A stretch of DNA of 64,000 bases from Saccharomycodes ludwigii. Its lineage: Eukaryota; Ascomycota; Saccharomycetes; Saccharomycodales; Saccharomycodaceae. The notes under the pieces are model-generated. The model saw only the letters and a program-made list of their open reading frames with translations, was not told the origin of the DNA and made no database searches. The stretch's first letter is position 1. Every line of letters begins with the position of its first letter. Made by a program: the position numbers and the translations under genes. Location of the stretch: contig NC_060201.1 in assembly GCF_020623625.1 (NCBI RefSeq), positions 372,001-436,000 on the forward strand, read 5' to 3'. Positions 1 to 8,933 of this stretch are shown piece after piece.

Positions 1-507
1 CCCAAATGGCCGTGGTGGAATAAAGAGAATTTACAAGTTTTCAAAGAGGAGCCCGATAACTTAGAATCCCTCTGGTTCATGTTATTTCTGTTATTTATTA
101 TTTGCCTATTGTTATACATGTTTGCTGCTGGTTTACATCAAAATCTTTTTTTAAAACATAGATATAATTTAGGGAAAAAATATGCTGGTGACAAGGAACA
201 AAGGAAATCTTTTAGAGAAGAGTGTCTAACGCTGAGGCAGATTTTGGAATTACCTCCAAAGCAAAGAGACATTTATTTGGAGTATGCACAACTGCAATTT
301 GAAAAAGAATATAATATTACACATGCTTTGTATTTGAAGAAACACGAAAAAACATTAGAGGATATACGAATGGAAGCTCGATTGGAAAGGGAAAGTAGTC
401 ATAAGTGGATAAAAAAAATTACTGAGAAAAAAATGAAATTACTGCACTTTAATATGTTTGTTAAACATATTGGCAAGAAAAACACTATCATTGAAGATAT
501 GTGTTGA
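1..507 (+). CDS. C-terminal part of an unidentified single-pass membrane protein
   Basis: The reading frame is open from base 1, so the 5' end lies outside the window; the first Met at 79 is probably internal. The visible ~168 residues start with a Trp-rich stretch (PKWPWW), then a strongly hydrophobic segment of about 20 residues (LFLLFIICLLLYMFAAGL) that looks like one membrane span. A long charged, Lys/Glu-rich, probably helical tail follows and ends in TGA at 505-507. I do not recognise the family. It is on the + strand and faces the 3' end of NMA1, so the pair is convergent with 222 bp between stop codons. In S. cerevisiae no gene next to NMA1 or NMA2 that I recall fits, so this may mark the edge of the conserved block. 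Confidence 0.6.
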   Translation, partial: PKWPWWNKENLQVFKEEPDNLESLWFMLFLLFIICLLLYMFAAGLHQNLFLKHRYNLGKKYAGDKEQRKSFREECLTLRQILELPPKQRDIYLEYAQLQFEKEYNITHALYLKKHEKTLEDIRMEARLERESSHKWIKKITEKKMKLLHFNMFVKHIGKKNTIIEDMC

Positions 508-729
508 AACGAAGAGTCTTTCCCACCGGTACACAATTACTTATGTAAAAGAAAAGAAAAAAAAAAAAAAAATGACACATAAACCTTAAATTTTTTATTT
601 CATGCTTATACAATATCAAATTAAAAAAAAAAGAGAAAAAGAAAAAGAAAAAGAAAAGGAAAAAAAAATTACATAATATATAATACATAATAATAATAAT
701 AATACATTATTCTAACAGATACACAACTC

Positions 730-1980
730 TTAATCTTTATTACTCAACACATTTTTGACAGATTCGCTTGTATTAATATACAATCCATGTTCTTGGATAT
801 ACCTAATTACACTATTGGGCAAAAGATATTGCACACTCATACCTCTTCTAATAAAAAGACGGACTTTGGTAGAAGAAATATCATTGTAAATGAGTTGCTT
901 AATAACCAATATATTTCTACGATGCTCGTACATAATATCATGAGACAATAAAAAACTTCTAACGTCAGTACCGGTCCTTTCCACAATAAGACACCCGTAA
1001 TTACCCAAAATATGATGTAAATCAGCATCTGCCCAAACATTAGGCTCACCCATACTTTCAATCAAGTCACCACCAGCCAATAACATAATCTTGGCACCTA
1101 TTTTTTCACCAGTTATAGTTTGAACACCACCCCTTTTCAAGTTTATTTCTTCATTGAAATGATCCAAAACTTTGGCTGTTCTAGTATATTCAGGCTGTAA
1201 AGATTCCCAAGCGTCTACCATCAACCAATTACTAGTTCTTTCACTGGCTAGCTCGCACATACGCACCCTATGATTGGAGGGTGCTAATCCCGGTTTTTGA
1301 TAATTATCACTGACAGGACTGTAATATCCACCAACCACTTCAAATCTTGTCTGTTCACTAATTGAATCTAACGCCATTTCAAACATGCGCAGATGCAAAT
1401 AAGTGATAGGGCTAAAGGAACCGCAAGCGACGATAACTAGTGGGAATTTGTTTGGACTACTTAGTTTTTTTTGTAATCTATGGGTAGGAAACTCGTATTC
1501 GGCTAACGTTGAAGCTTGGCGGACTACACCGTGGGGAACTTCTTCTAAGTCAGCAATTTGATCCTTATTAATCTTCAAGTATGGGTTCTCATTGTAATGG
1601 AAAAAATCGTGAGTCTTGTGAATTTTGTCGTGATTGTTTTTACTAGTATCCTTGGTGGCAGACCCGTCATCTTGTTCCTCTTCGTTCGAGTCTTCTGATT
1701 CTGGAGAGGGTGTATTTGTTTGTAGGTCATTATGGACTCTGGGAATAATGCCATGTTTCACATTAGAATCTTTTCTATGCTCGTTGATTTCTCTTCTTCT
1801 CTGATCATGTGTATGTGGATGAAAAGGAGCGTCTATACCATAATTATAGTCAGCTAATACAATTGGTCGTATTGGTACTGCTTTAGGAATATCAGATTTT
1901 GGTGCCAAAGGAGATATTTTAATATCTTCGTTTTCAATTTCTGATGGCGGAATAAAATTTGGGTCTCTTGAAGGGTCCAT
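730..1980 (-). CDS. NMA1: Nicotinamide/nicotinate mononucleotide adenylyltransferase
   Basis: A 416-residue protein that should join NMN or NaMN to the AMP part of ATP, the last common step of NAD synthesis. The N-terminal ~170 residues are low-complexity and acidic. The nucleotidyltransferase fold begins near residue 183 with GSFSPITYLHLRMFEMA, the eukaryotic form of the ATP-binding motif, and the second signature ISSTKVR lies near residue 368. From memory the S. cerevisiae paralogues Nma1 and Nma2 are about 400 residues with the same layout. The ATG at 1980 follows a short A-run in the mRNA leader. The gene is divergent from TMA10, the same arrangement as NMA1/TMA10 on S. cerevisiae chromosome XII. 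One gene here stands for both NMA1 and NMA2. Confidence 0.95.
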   Translation of the reverse strand: MDPSRDPNFIPPSEIENEDIKISPLAPKSDIPKAVPIRPIVLADYNYGIDAPFHPHTHDQRRREINEHRKDSNVKHGIIPRVHNDLQTNTPSPESEDSNEEEQDDGSATKDTSKNNHDKIHKTHDFFHYNENPYLKINKDQIADLEEVPHGVVRQASTLAEYEFPTHRLQKKLSSPNKFPLVIVACGSFSPITYLHLRMFEMALDSISEQTRFEVVGGYYSPVSDNYQKPGLAPSNHRVRMCELASERTSNWLMVDAWESLQPEYTRTAKVLDHFNEEINLKRGGVQTITGEKIGAKIMLLAGGDLIESMGEPNVWADADLHHILGNYGCLIVERTGTDVRSFLLSHDIMYEHRRNILVIKQLIYNDISSTKVRLFIRRGMSVQYLLPNSVIRYIQEHGLYINTSESVKNVLSNKD

Positions 1981-3129
1981 TTTTTTTTTTAACGTTTACA
2001 GGTATATATAGAAATGATTTTTGTTTTCTTTTTTTTGGGTAAAACAAGTAGATACCTTTTATCGAAAATGCAAAGGAAGAAAAAAGAGAGAAAAAGAGAG
2101 AAAAAAAAGAATGAAAAAAGAGAATGGAAAAAATCTTGTTCTTATTTATATGTAAATATTTGTTTTCCAGTTGGCAGTATTTCGGAATAATAAAGAAAAA
2201 AGGAGGCCAAGTTGCGCACAAACACCGGGAAATGAAATTGCAGACAAGAATGCGCAACGGGAGAAGAAAAAAAAAGACAAAAGATACGAAAGGTCAAAAT
2301 TCTTAAGAAAACATTAAAAAGAAAAACAAAAAAAAGAGAAAGAAAAGATCTATTTATATATGTATTTTTTTTTTTTTCTTTATCTTGATTGATGAAATGG
2401 CTTAAGTCCATTTTTCCGATTTATTTATGAGATTTCCTTTTTTTTTTTTTTTTTTTTTTTAATATAGAAAACGAATAAATGAATAAATGAATAAAATCGG
2501 GGCAGGGGCAGTAGCCGAAGAAAGGGAAAAAAGAAAAGTTTGTTAGGTGGCTTTTTATTTTTTTAAAGGGAGAAAATAAAATTGTGTTTTTTATTTATGG
2601 ATAAATGGAAAAGTAGGACAAAATAAGGGGAGTGATGGCAAGAAATACATAATAAAGATAAGCATTGGTAACAAAGTGGAGTTATTTTGTAAATAGCAAA
2701 GCCCTATGCTAGCCCTTCCTTTACTTTGGTTTGCCACCTTTGAACAATCCATAATAAATAAATAAAGCAAAAAAATGATCGTCATTTTACTTTTAATTTT
2801 AATCTTAATCTTTCCACCCATTAAATTGCCCCCTTTCAAATTGCCCCCTTTCAAATCTGTCCTTTTAAATCCCCCCCTTTTAAATTCCCCTCCCCTTCAA
2901 ATCCCAAAAAAAATTAAATTAAATTAACTTAAATTGAAAACTACAAAACAGAGAAAAAAAAAGTATATATATATATAAATACATAATGGCTGTTAGATAT
3001 CTTCTTCCTCTCAATTTGACTTTATCACAACTTTTTTTAACAGCTATTTAAATGTTAGCTTAAAATACGCCAAAAACTATTAAAATAAAAATTAAAAACT
3101 ATAAACAAAAAAAAAAATAATATAAAAAA
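1981..3129. promoter_or_regulatory. Divergent NMA1/TMA10 intergenic region
   Basis: At 1149 bp this is the largest gene-free stretch in the window. It holds poly(A) and poly(T) tracts (for example around 2438-2460), a short AAATGAAT-type tandem near 2470-2495, and a CCCCT cluster described separately. Only short open frames are present and none looks like a real protein. In the S. cerevisiae chromosome VII counterpart SEC9 sits in this interval; no SEC9-like sequence is seen. Confidence 0.7.
2830..2896. promoter_or_regulatory. Cluster of five stress-response elements (CCCCT) upstream of TMA10
   Basis: The core CCCCT occurs at 2830-2834, 2845-2849, 2874-2878, 2887-2891 and 2892-2896, in a loosely repeated AAATTGCCCCCTTTC-like unit. 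CCCCT/AGGGG is the binding core of the yeast stress activators Msn2 and Msn4. The cluster ends about 235 bp before the TMA10 start codon, a normal distance for a yeast upstream activating sequence. STF2/TMA10 genes are known in S. cerevisiae as stress- and desiccation-related, so Msn2/4-type induction is a reasonable inference. Confidence 0.6.
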
Positions 3130-3390
3130 ATGACTAGAACTAACAAATGGACCATCCACGAAGCTAAATCAAACTCCAAGTTTTTTACTCATAACGGTAA
3201 TTTTGGTGAAGATCCAAATCATGTCAAGAAAGAGGGGTGCGGTAAGGGTAATTGGGGCAAAGCAGGTGACGAGATTAATGACTTGATTGATTCAGGCGAA
3301 ATTCCCCCAGTTTATGGCAAAGTTAGAAGAGGTTCCAATTCTCAGTACAATGAAGACAAATTTGAAGTTTTGCAACATTTTCACACCTAG
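3130..3390 (+). CDS. TMA10: STF2/TMA10 family small stress protein
   Basis: An 86-residue hydrophilic protein. The start MTRTNKWTIHEAKSN, the middle FTHNGNFGEDPNHVKK and the block GKGNWGKAGDEINDLIDSGE are near-identical to the S. cerevisiae paralogues Stf2 and Tma10. These are described as an ATP synthase-associated stabilising factor with hydrophilin-like desiccation tolerance (Stf2) and a ribosome-associated protein (Tma10). The ATG at 3130 is preceded by an A-rich leader. There is no membrane segment or signal peptide. The gene is convergent with ECT1 (76 bp apart), matching the STF2/ECT1 neighbourhood on S. cerevisiae chromosome VII. One copy here corresponds to both paralogues. Confidence 0.95.
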   Translation: MTRTNKWTIHEAKSNSKFFTHNGNFGEDPNHVKKEGCGKGNWGKAGDEINDLIDSGEIPPVYGKVRRGSNSQYNEDKFEVLQHFHT

Positions 3391-3466
3391 TTGGTATTAA
3401 ATATGTTTTTATAGATTTATTTTTATTAATATCTACTATTATATATGTGCGTGTATATGTTATAGG

Positions 3467-4567
3467 TTACTCATAACTCATGCCCTTTTTAATGTTTCTT
3501 TTAATATAGTGTTGAGAGTTGTCTTTAATCCTTTGCATAATTAAATCTCTAGTTAAATACTGGAACTTTAGGTCTTGTTTGTGATTAACAACAATTGTTT
3601 GTTTATCCAATTTACTGATTTGCACATTGTTTGTCATACTGCTAAATATGTCACTATCTGGATCAATTACAATACCGTCAATGTATTTACAGCTTAGCAA
3701 GCTCAAACAACGCTCAAGTAGAGTGTTGATACATCCCACATTGCTACTGCTCAACACTCCTACAATTAGTTTGGTATTAGAACCATATACAGCAGCGTAT
3801 TTGGATTTGATAGTTTGGAAAATTTCGATATCACCAACATTAAATAAATCAAAATAATCCTCGATGTAGTAACAACTCACTGCTGTGATTTTTCCTTTCT
3901 CGTCGTTTTTCACCAATTCGTATCCACCTTTAACAATAACGTTGTTAAAATTTTTATAAAAAACATAATCCCATACACTAATAGCATCTTTATCTTTACA
4001 AAATCTGGTCAACAATTGTAAATCCCACAATTTAGGATTATTAGCATTGTTTTCAATATCCTTAGTCTTGTAAGAATATGTATCCGTTAAAATTCTATGT
4101 ATGATATCCGTTGTACTGACCCCTTGAGTTCTTTTGACTACAACAAATCTGCCTAAATCTTTGACTATTTGATAACAATCATTCCCATCATGATCGGTGG
4201 TTATATCGTCACCATGAAGAACAAATTGACAACTATATTCATCCATTAACTGCGGATCAGTAACATATGGTGCAGCCGGTATTAATTTATCACACCATTT
4301 AATTGATTTCATATGGTCATATCTTTCTAATTCATTCATAACTGGAGAGCCACCCTTGTTGTAACATATATCTTCATCATTATGCACACCAACAAAAACC
4401 ATATGTGGAACACCATTCATGCTAGTACTTTCCTCTGGGTATTCAAGATATCCCTCCGGAAAGACCAGTTCAGAAATTTTTTCTTTTGATTGCAAAATTA
4501 CATTGCAGTGACCATAGTGGATAAAATCAAAACAACCATCTATCCATACTCTTTTCTCAAGGGGCAT
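3467..4567 (-). CDS. ECT1: Ethanolamine-phosphate cytidylyltransferase
   Basis: Converts phosphoethanolamine and CTP to CDP-ethanolamine in the Kennedy pathway for phosphatidylethanolamine. I take the ATG at 4567 (MPLEKRVWIDGCFDF), giving 366 residues. The open frame continues upstream, but that part is only translated poly(T)/poly(A) with Phe and Lys runs. The first nucleotidyltransferase domain starts at once and contains the CTP-binding HYGH motif; YVTDP, HGDD and RTxGVSTTDII are all present. The second half repeats the fold (YYIEDYFDLFNVGDIEIF) but its HxGH position reads NVGD, so it is probably non-catalytic. The end KRNIKKGMSYE matches the S. cerevisiae C-terminus. It lies upstream of the DUF4112 gene's 3' end on the same strand. 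Confidence 0.93.
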   Translation of the reverse strand: MPLEKRVWIDGCFDFIHYGHCNVILQSKEKISELVFPEGYLEYPEESTSMNGVPHMVFVGVHNDEDICYNKGGSPVMNELERYDHMKSIKWCDKLIPAAPYVTDPQLMDEYSCQFVLHGDDITTDHDGNDCYQIVKDLGRFVVVKRTQGVSTTDIIHRILTDTYSYKTKDIENNANNPKLWDLQLLTRFCKDKDAISVWDYVFYKNFNNVIVKGGYELVKNDEKGKITAVSCYYIEDYFDLFNVGDIEIFQTIKSKYAAVYGSNTKLIVGVLSSSNVGCINTLLERCLSLLSCKYIDGIVIDPDSDIFSSMTNNVQISKLDKQTIVVNHKQDLKFQYLTRDLIMQRIKDNSQHYIKRNIKKGMSYE

Positions 4568-4919
4568 TTTTTTTTTTTTTTTGCTTTGACTTTGAAGTGG
4601 TTGACTGTACTTTTTTTTTTTTTTTTTTTTTTTTAACTTTGTTCTTAATAAAAATAGAAAGAAAGAAAAAGAAAGAAAGAAAAGGGAAAAAAAAAAAAAA
4701 AAAAAAGCGGTAAAATGTTGCAAAAAAAAAAAAAAAAAAAAAAAAAAATTGTTTCAGCGTCATTGCATAAACATAAAATTAAGAATAAATTATTTAAAGC
4801 ATAATAATAAAAGTCCCGTACATACACTACGTATCTTACAATCCATCAATAATAAAAATAAAGAGGCAATGTGTGTATCCATTCGCTCACTGATAGTAGC
4901 ATAGCACTTTCCTCTTTTG
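4568..4919. promoter_or_regulatory. ECT1 upstream region with paired homopolymer tracts
   Basis: This 352-bp gap lies between the ECT1 start and the stop of the DUF4112 gene. It carries T-tracts at 4567-4582 (16) and 4611-4634 (24), then A-tracts at 4687-4706 (20) and 4722-4748 (27). On the ECT1 strand the A16 tract abuts the start codon. The T,T,A,A order could fold into a long imperfect hairpin. No gene is visible. Confidence 0.6.
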
Positions 4920-5720
4920 CTAATAGGATAATGGAGATGGTGTTCCCTGTGGTTTAGTTCCTGCTCTTTGTGGTACCCTCATAATCTTTTGTTGCTGAGC
5001 AGGACTTAATTCAAGACTTTCTAGTTCAATGCTTTGGTTGCTATTTAACAGAGTGTCAGGAGAATTAACATTGTTCATATTATTGTGAATATTGTTGTTG
5101 TAGTTCATAGAAGTGCCGTTGTTAGAGCCTTTATAAGTACCATTTGTACCACCTGTGTGTCCATTTTTGCCCGTATTACCAATTGTAGAGTCTGTTCTAC
5201 ATATTTCCGCACACAATGTTTGGTAAATTATGATAATATTTCTTGTAGAGCAACCATTCAGCCAAGTGAAAAAAGAGCCTATAACAGGGGCTAAAGAAAG
5301 CAATAAATCAAATGTAATATTACTGTGCATCTTTGCAATTTGCTTGGAAGTTAACAATTCAGGCATTTCCCTTTGGACTTTGGTGATTAATTTCATGTGA
5401 ATATAATACATTAATGCAGATCCAATTCCAGGAATTAATATCAACAAGGGGCACATTCCAATCCCACATGAACCAAAACTAAAGCAACCACAACAGGAAA
5501 GAAAACATTTGTCATCACGCCATGCTTTCATTTGACAATTTTTCCAAAATTTTTGTTGTTTTTTAGTAGCATTTGGTGGTAATTTAAGTCTTTTTCTGCT
5601 GTTTGGTTCATAAAATGGATCTTTAATCTTGAAAAGTTTATCATGAGCTACTTCATTCCACTTGTCGGTCAAATAGTCAACACCGGTGTCCTTTAAATAT
5701 CCTTCAATAAGTGATGTCAT
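4920..5720 (-). CDS. DUF4112 membrane protein (YLR326W-like)
   Basis: A 266-residue protein of unknown function. After a basic N-terminus (KDPFYEPNSRKRLKLP, KKQQKFWKNCQMKAWRDD) comes a Cys-rich patch (CFLSCCGCFSFGSCGIGMC) that could be palmitoylated, then hydrophobic segments (LLILIPGIGSALMYYIH and FDLLLSLAPVIGSFFTWL) typical of the DUF4112 family, with the ARGW-like N-G-C-S-T-R-N block after them. The C-terminal ~85 residues are low-complexity and Asn/Gly/Thr-rich. Its place between PRP18/RPL38 and ECT1/TMA10, on the expected strand, matches YLR326W on S. cerevisiae chromosome XII as I remember it. Membrane association is inferred from hydrophobicity; the molecular role is not known. Confidence 0.8.
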   Translation of the reverse strand: MTSLIEGYLKDTGVDYLTDKWNEVAHDKLFKIKDPFYEPNSRKRLKLPPNATKKQQKFWKNCQMKAWRDDKCFLSCCGCFSFGSCGIGMCPLLILIPGIGSALMYYIHMKLITKVQREMPELLTSKQIAKMHSNITFDLLLSLAPVIGSFFTWLNGCSTRNIIIIYQTLCAEICRTDSTIGNTGKNGHTGGTNGTYKGSNNGTSMNYNNNIHNNMNNVNSPDTLLNSNQSIELESLELSPAQQQKIMRVPQRAGTKPQGTPSPLSY

Positions 5721-6355
5721 TGTACTGCTATTATCTTTTGATATTATAAATTCTGACTACAAGGTACAGAGAAGAATGGATATTTTTATTTTTATATTGA
5801 ATAGCACCAATTCACCTAAAACAATTTATTGAGTGTATGTGAATATATTGTAGAAAGAGAGAAATGATTAAAAAAAAGAAATAATTAAAAAACTGTATTC
5901 TCGAATTTATAACTCGAACTGTCTTTTTGAATAACATTTGCATTATTTTATATTGCTAGTGATAATATTATCCATTTAACGGTCTCCTATTTTTGTTTTT
6001 TTTTATCGCAAAATTTATTGAAAAATTGATCCAAAAAAAGAAAAGCAATTTAAGAAAAAAAAAAAAAAAAAAAAAAAAAGGGAAAAAATAATTTAAAAAA
6101 AAAATGATAATAAAGGGAAGAAAGGAATTTGTTATAAGTGAAAAATTTAAAAATTACAAAATTACAAAATTCCAAAATTCCATCCAAAATTCACTATTTC
6201 TCGGTGATGGAGGGGGGGAACATACATAATATATTCATTATCTACCGGCTATTATTATATACCACTATTGACAACAAAGCAAAATAGAACCATATAAAAT
6301 AAATTTACCCGAGGAAACCTTTTCCAATAGTATTACATAGACACTATATCGCTGC
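5721..6355. promoter_or_regulatory. Upstream region of the DUF4112 gene
   Basis: A 635-bp gap between two minus-strand genes, so it holds the PRP18 3' end and the DUF4112 promoter. It shows a poly(A) tract of about 20 near 6057-6079, short AAAATTAC/AAAATTCC repeats at 6150-6190, and a Reb1-like site at 6305-6311. No coding or RNA gene is visible. Confidence 0.5.
6305..6311 (+). promoter_or_regulatory. Reb1-like site TTACCCG
   Basis: Exact TTACCCG core, 45 bp past the PRP18 stop codon. In S. cerevisiae Reb1 binds this core, clears nucleosomes and can block read-through transcription. Here it would separate PRP18 from the promoter of the next gene. One 7-mer could occur by chance. Confidence 0.4.
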
Positions 6356-7129
6356 TTAAACACTCTTTTCCGACTCCTGCAATAATGTTATCAACCTTTT
6401 AATATTGGTTATCCATAGTCTTGTTTCTTCGTCTATCATAATATTACTACTGGCATTGAAATTGTTGGATATTCTGGAATGATTACTTCTTTGGTGAATA
6501 CCGATACTTGCAACACCAATTGGCCAAGCAACATTACCGATGCTTAACTTCATATAACTTTCCAAGCAACTCTTATAATCTGCAAGTTGTAAATAATATA
6601 ACGTTGTAGATAATGTAACTAAAGTATTCCTATCCAGCGTTTTTTTTCTTAATTTTATTAACAATGGAAATAAGTTTATTCTGGTTTCCTTACATATGTT
6701 GTCATTGTCAGAATCAGCAATTTTGTCATCAGCAGTGTTATTGGTTTTGCTGTAACATTGTTCCTGAAGGTTTAAAAGATAATGAATGTATTGCAAGCTT
6801 TTGGAACACAAACATTCCAAGTTTTGAAAATCACTTTCGGTAAAAACATAAGACGTATCATTTGCCAGTTGTTCTGTATCTTTGATCATTTTTATAATTT
6901 TATTCTTTCTCTTTTTTTTATTATCATCTGTACCGGTAATTTTAGAAATGGTATTTTTCCTGTTATTTGGATTTGATAATAAAACAATTTTTTTTTTTTT
7001 TTTGCTCTGTTGATCATCGTTATTCTGTATGGTATTGGACGGGACATCCTTGTCAGTGTTTATTGCTTGCTGTACTTTCTGCACCCTTTTTTTTGCTATT
7101 TCATTTTTTAATATATCAGTTATATCCAT
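6356..7129 (-). CDS. PRP18: Pre-mRNA splicing factor Prp18
   Basis: A 257-residue second-step splicing factor, U5 snRNP-associated, which works with Slu7 in 3' splice-site use. S. cerevisiae Prp18 is about 250 residues. The N-terminal half is Lys/Asn-rich and poorly conserved. The helical C-terminal domain has the family signature LSIGNVAWPIGVASIGIHQRS near residues 195-215, a loop known to be required for step two, followed by DEETRLWITNIKRLITLLQ. The ATG at 7129 gives MDITDILKNEIAKKR, as expected for the family. It is divergent from TFG2; PRP18 and TFG2 are adjacent on S. cerevisiae chromosome VII too. Confidence 0.94.
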   Translation of the reverse strand: MDITDILKNEIAKKRVQKVQQAINTDKDVPSNTIQNNDDQQSKKKKKIVLLSNPNNRKNTISKITGTDDNKKKRKNKIIKMIKDTEQLANDTSYVFTESDFQNLECLCSKSLQYIHYLLNLQEQCYSKTNNTADDKIADSDNDNICKETRINLFPLLIKLRKKTLDRNTLVTLSTTLYYLQLADYKSCLESYMKLSIGNVAWPIGVASIGIHQRSNHSRISNNFNASSNIMIDEETRLWITNIKRLITLLQESEKSV

Positions 7130-7319
7130 AGTTTATTATTAATGATACTTGCTCGCTGCTATCTATCTTTTATCTTTTTTCTTCTACCAGTAATTTACCA
7201 AGTGGGAATTAGATGCCATTTTGTTACTTTTTAACAATTAAACTTTCAAATGCCTGAATGGAAATAGCATTTAGATTGGCTGTGTTTTTTACCCGGATTA
7301 CAAAAAAATTAAATTAATA

Positions 7320-7354
<35 letters not shown>

Positions 7355-7559
7355 CGCTACGTAATTTATAAAAAGCCTTTTCTTCCCTTTGATTTTAAAG
7401 CAAATGTCTTTTTTTATTATAAAACTCTTTCTTTTTTTAATTCTTTCCCCCCTTTTCTTATCTTGCTTATAGGTTTAAAAAGGAAAGTCTGGAGGGAAGG
7501 GGAAAAAAAAAAAAAGAAATAACAGCTTTCAACCTTGGTGACAACAACATATACACAAA
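7130..7559. promoter_or_regulatory. Divergent PRP18/TFG2 promoter
   Basis: A 430-bp region with one long A-tract (about 7323-7351) and a Reb1-like site. No gene is visible. The layout, a Reb1 site followed by poly(dA:dT), is the usual form of a nucleosome-depleted housekeeping promoter in yeasts. Confidence 0.5.
7289..7295 (+). promoter_or_regulatory. Reb1-like site TTACCCG in the PRP18/TFG2 promoter
   Basis: The sequence TTTACCCGGAT matches the extended Reb1 consensus. It lies 160 bp from the PRP18 ATG and about 265 bp from the TFG2 ATG, next to a long A-tract. The combination makes a real general-regulatory-factor site plausible. Confidence 0.5.
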
Positions 7560-8933
7560 ATGAGTTCAGAAAGAAAAGATGGCAGTGTAACTGTTCCTGC
7601 AAGTAACTCAAATGATAGTGGGGATGAGTATTTATCACAAGATGATGAAGTTTTTGATGGTAACGATATTGAGAATAATGAAACTAAAATTTACGAAGAA
7701 AGTTTAGATTTAGATTTGGGGAGTAGTGCCAAGCAAGTTTGGCTAGTTAGATTGCCAATGTTTTTAGCAAAAAAATGGAGAGACAGAGATAATTTAAAAG
7801 GTCAGGAATTAGGAAAAATTAGAATTAATAAAAAGGATCAAACTATTCGAATGGTATTGGATGACACTGGTGATGAAAATTTACCAAGAAATTATGATAT
7901 AGAATTGACTAAAAAAGTTGTTGAAAACGAATTTGTGTTTACAGAACAAAACTTGAAAAAATATGAGAAAAAGGCCAAAGAACTAGAAAATAATCCAGAA
8001 ATGCAAAAACAATTGTTTATCAAAAGACAAGAACGTCAAGAGGAAATTGAAAAGAAAAAGAAAAGACAGCAACAACAATATAAAAGAAATAAAAAAAAGT
8101 TTTTCAGAAGAGTCGTTGTTGACAGAGAAGGTAGAGATCGTTATATCCCATATGTCAAAACTATTCCTAAAAAGACAGCATTGGTTGGTACCATTTGTCA
8201 TGAGTGTCAAGTTATTCCCTCTATTGATGATCCAAATTACCACAACATTGTGGAGCAAAGAAGACAATTGGTTAGAAATGTTATGAAACCAACAATTACA
8301 GTCTTGGAAGAAACAGTAGGTGTAACCATGAGTAATGCTGGTATGAGTATGAGAACGGATAATTCTAATTTCTTAAAAGTGGGTAGAGAAAAACAGCAGA
8401 AAAACTCCTCAAGGGCGATACGTATGCCAAAAAAGGAACTATTGGATTTGCTATTCAAATTATTTGATGAATATGATTACTGGTCCTTGAAAGGGTTAAA
8501 GGAAAGAACCAAACAACCAGAAGTCTATTTAAAGGAATGTTTAGACCAGGTTGCTATGTTGGTTAAAAAGGGACCTTATGCTTTAAAATACACGTTGAAA
8601 ACAGAATATAAGAAACTAAAACAAGCAGAAAGAGATTTGACGTTAGGGGAATTGGCGAAAAGTGGGGAAGGTGGCAGTGACAACGAAAATCTGGCCAAGG
8701 ACGGAAATTCTGCTGTAACACAGGATGATGGTGTTAACAACCAGAATAAAGAAAAGGTGGTGCCAGGCGACACTTCTGCTGCTGATTCTGTTACTATTAA
8801 GAAGGAAGATGAAAACAGCAAAGTTAATGGCAGTGCAAATGTAGGGTATAGTAAAAGTACAAGTAATAACGGCAATGAGGATGATGATGATGATGAAGAT
8901 GATGAAGATATAGAGCTAGAAGATGTCGTATAG
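7560..8933 (+). CDS. TFG2: TFIIF small subunit Tfg2 (RAP30)
   Basis: A 457-residue subunit of RNA polymerase II initiation factor TFIIF; S. cerevisiae Tfg2 is about 400. After an acidic N-terminus the dimerisation domain begins near residue 59 with KQVWLVRLPMFLAKKWRD and ELGKIRI. A Lys/Gln-rich insertion follows (about residues 155-175), then GTICHECQVIP and the C-terminal winged helix (RMPKKELLDLLFKLFDEYDYWSLKGLKERTKQPEVYLKE read in pieces). The tail is low-complexity and ends in a run of Asp/Glu, longer than I recall for the S. cerevisiae protein. Divergent from PRP18; the next gene downstream is RPL38 on the same strand. Confidence 0.95.
   Translation: MSSERKDGSVTVPASNSNDSGDEYLSQDDEVFDGNDIENNETKIYEESLDLDLGSSAKQVWLVRLPMFLAKKWRDRDNLKGQELGKIRINKKDQTIRMVLDDTGDENLPRNYDIELTKKVVENEFVFTEQNLKKYEKKAKELENNPEMQKQLFIKRQERQEEIEKKKKRQQQQYKRNKKKFFRRVVVDREGRDRYIPYVKTIPKKTALVGTICHECQVIPSIDDPNYHNIVEQRRQLVRNVMKPTITVLEETVGVTMSNAGMSMRTDNSNFLKVGREKQQKNSSRAIRMPKKELLDLLFKLFDEYDYWSLKGLKERTKQPEVYLKECLDQVAMLVKKGPYALKYTLKTEYKKLKQAERDLTLGELAKSGEGGSDNENLAKDGNSAVTQDDGVNNQNKEKVVPGDTSAADSVTIKKEDENSKVNGSANVGYSKSTSNNGNEDDDDDEDDEDIELEDVV

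Noticed and set aside
4568-4723. ECT1 N-terminal extension with Phe and Lys runs
   Set aside because: It is translation of poly(T) and poly(A) promoter tracts; the family begins at MPLEKRVWIDG.
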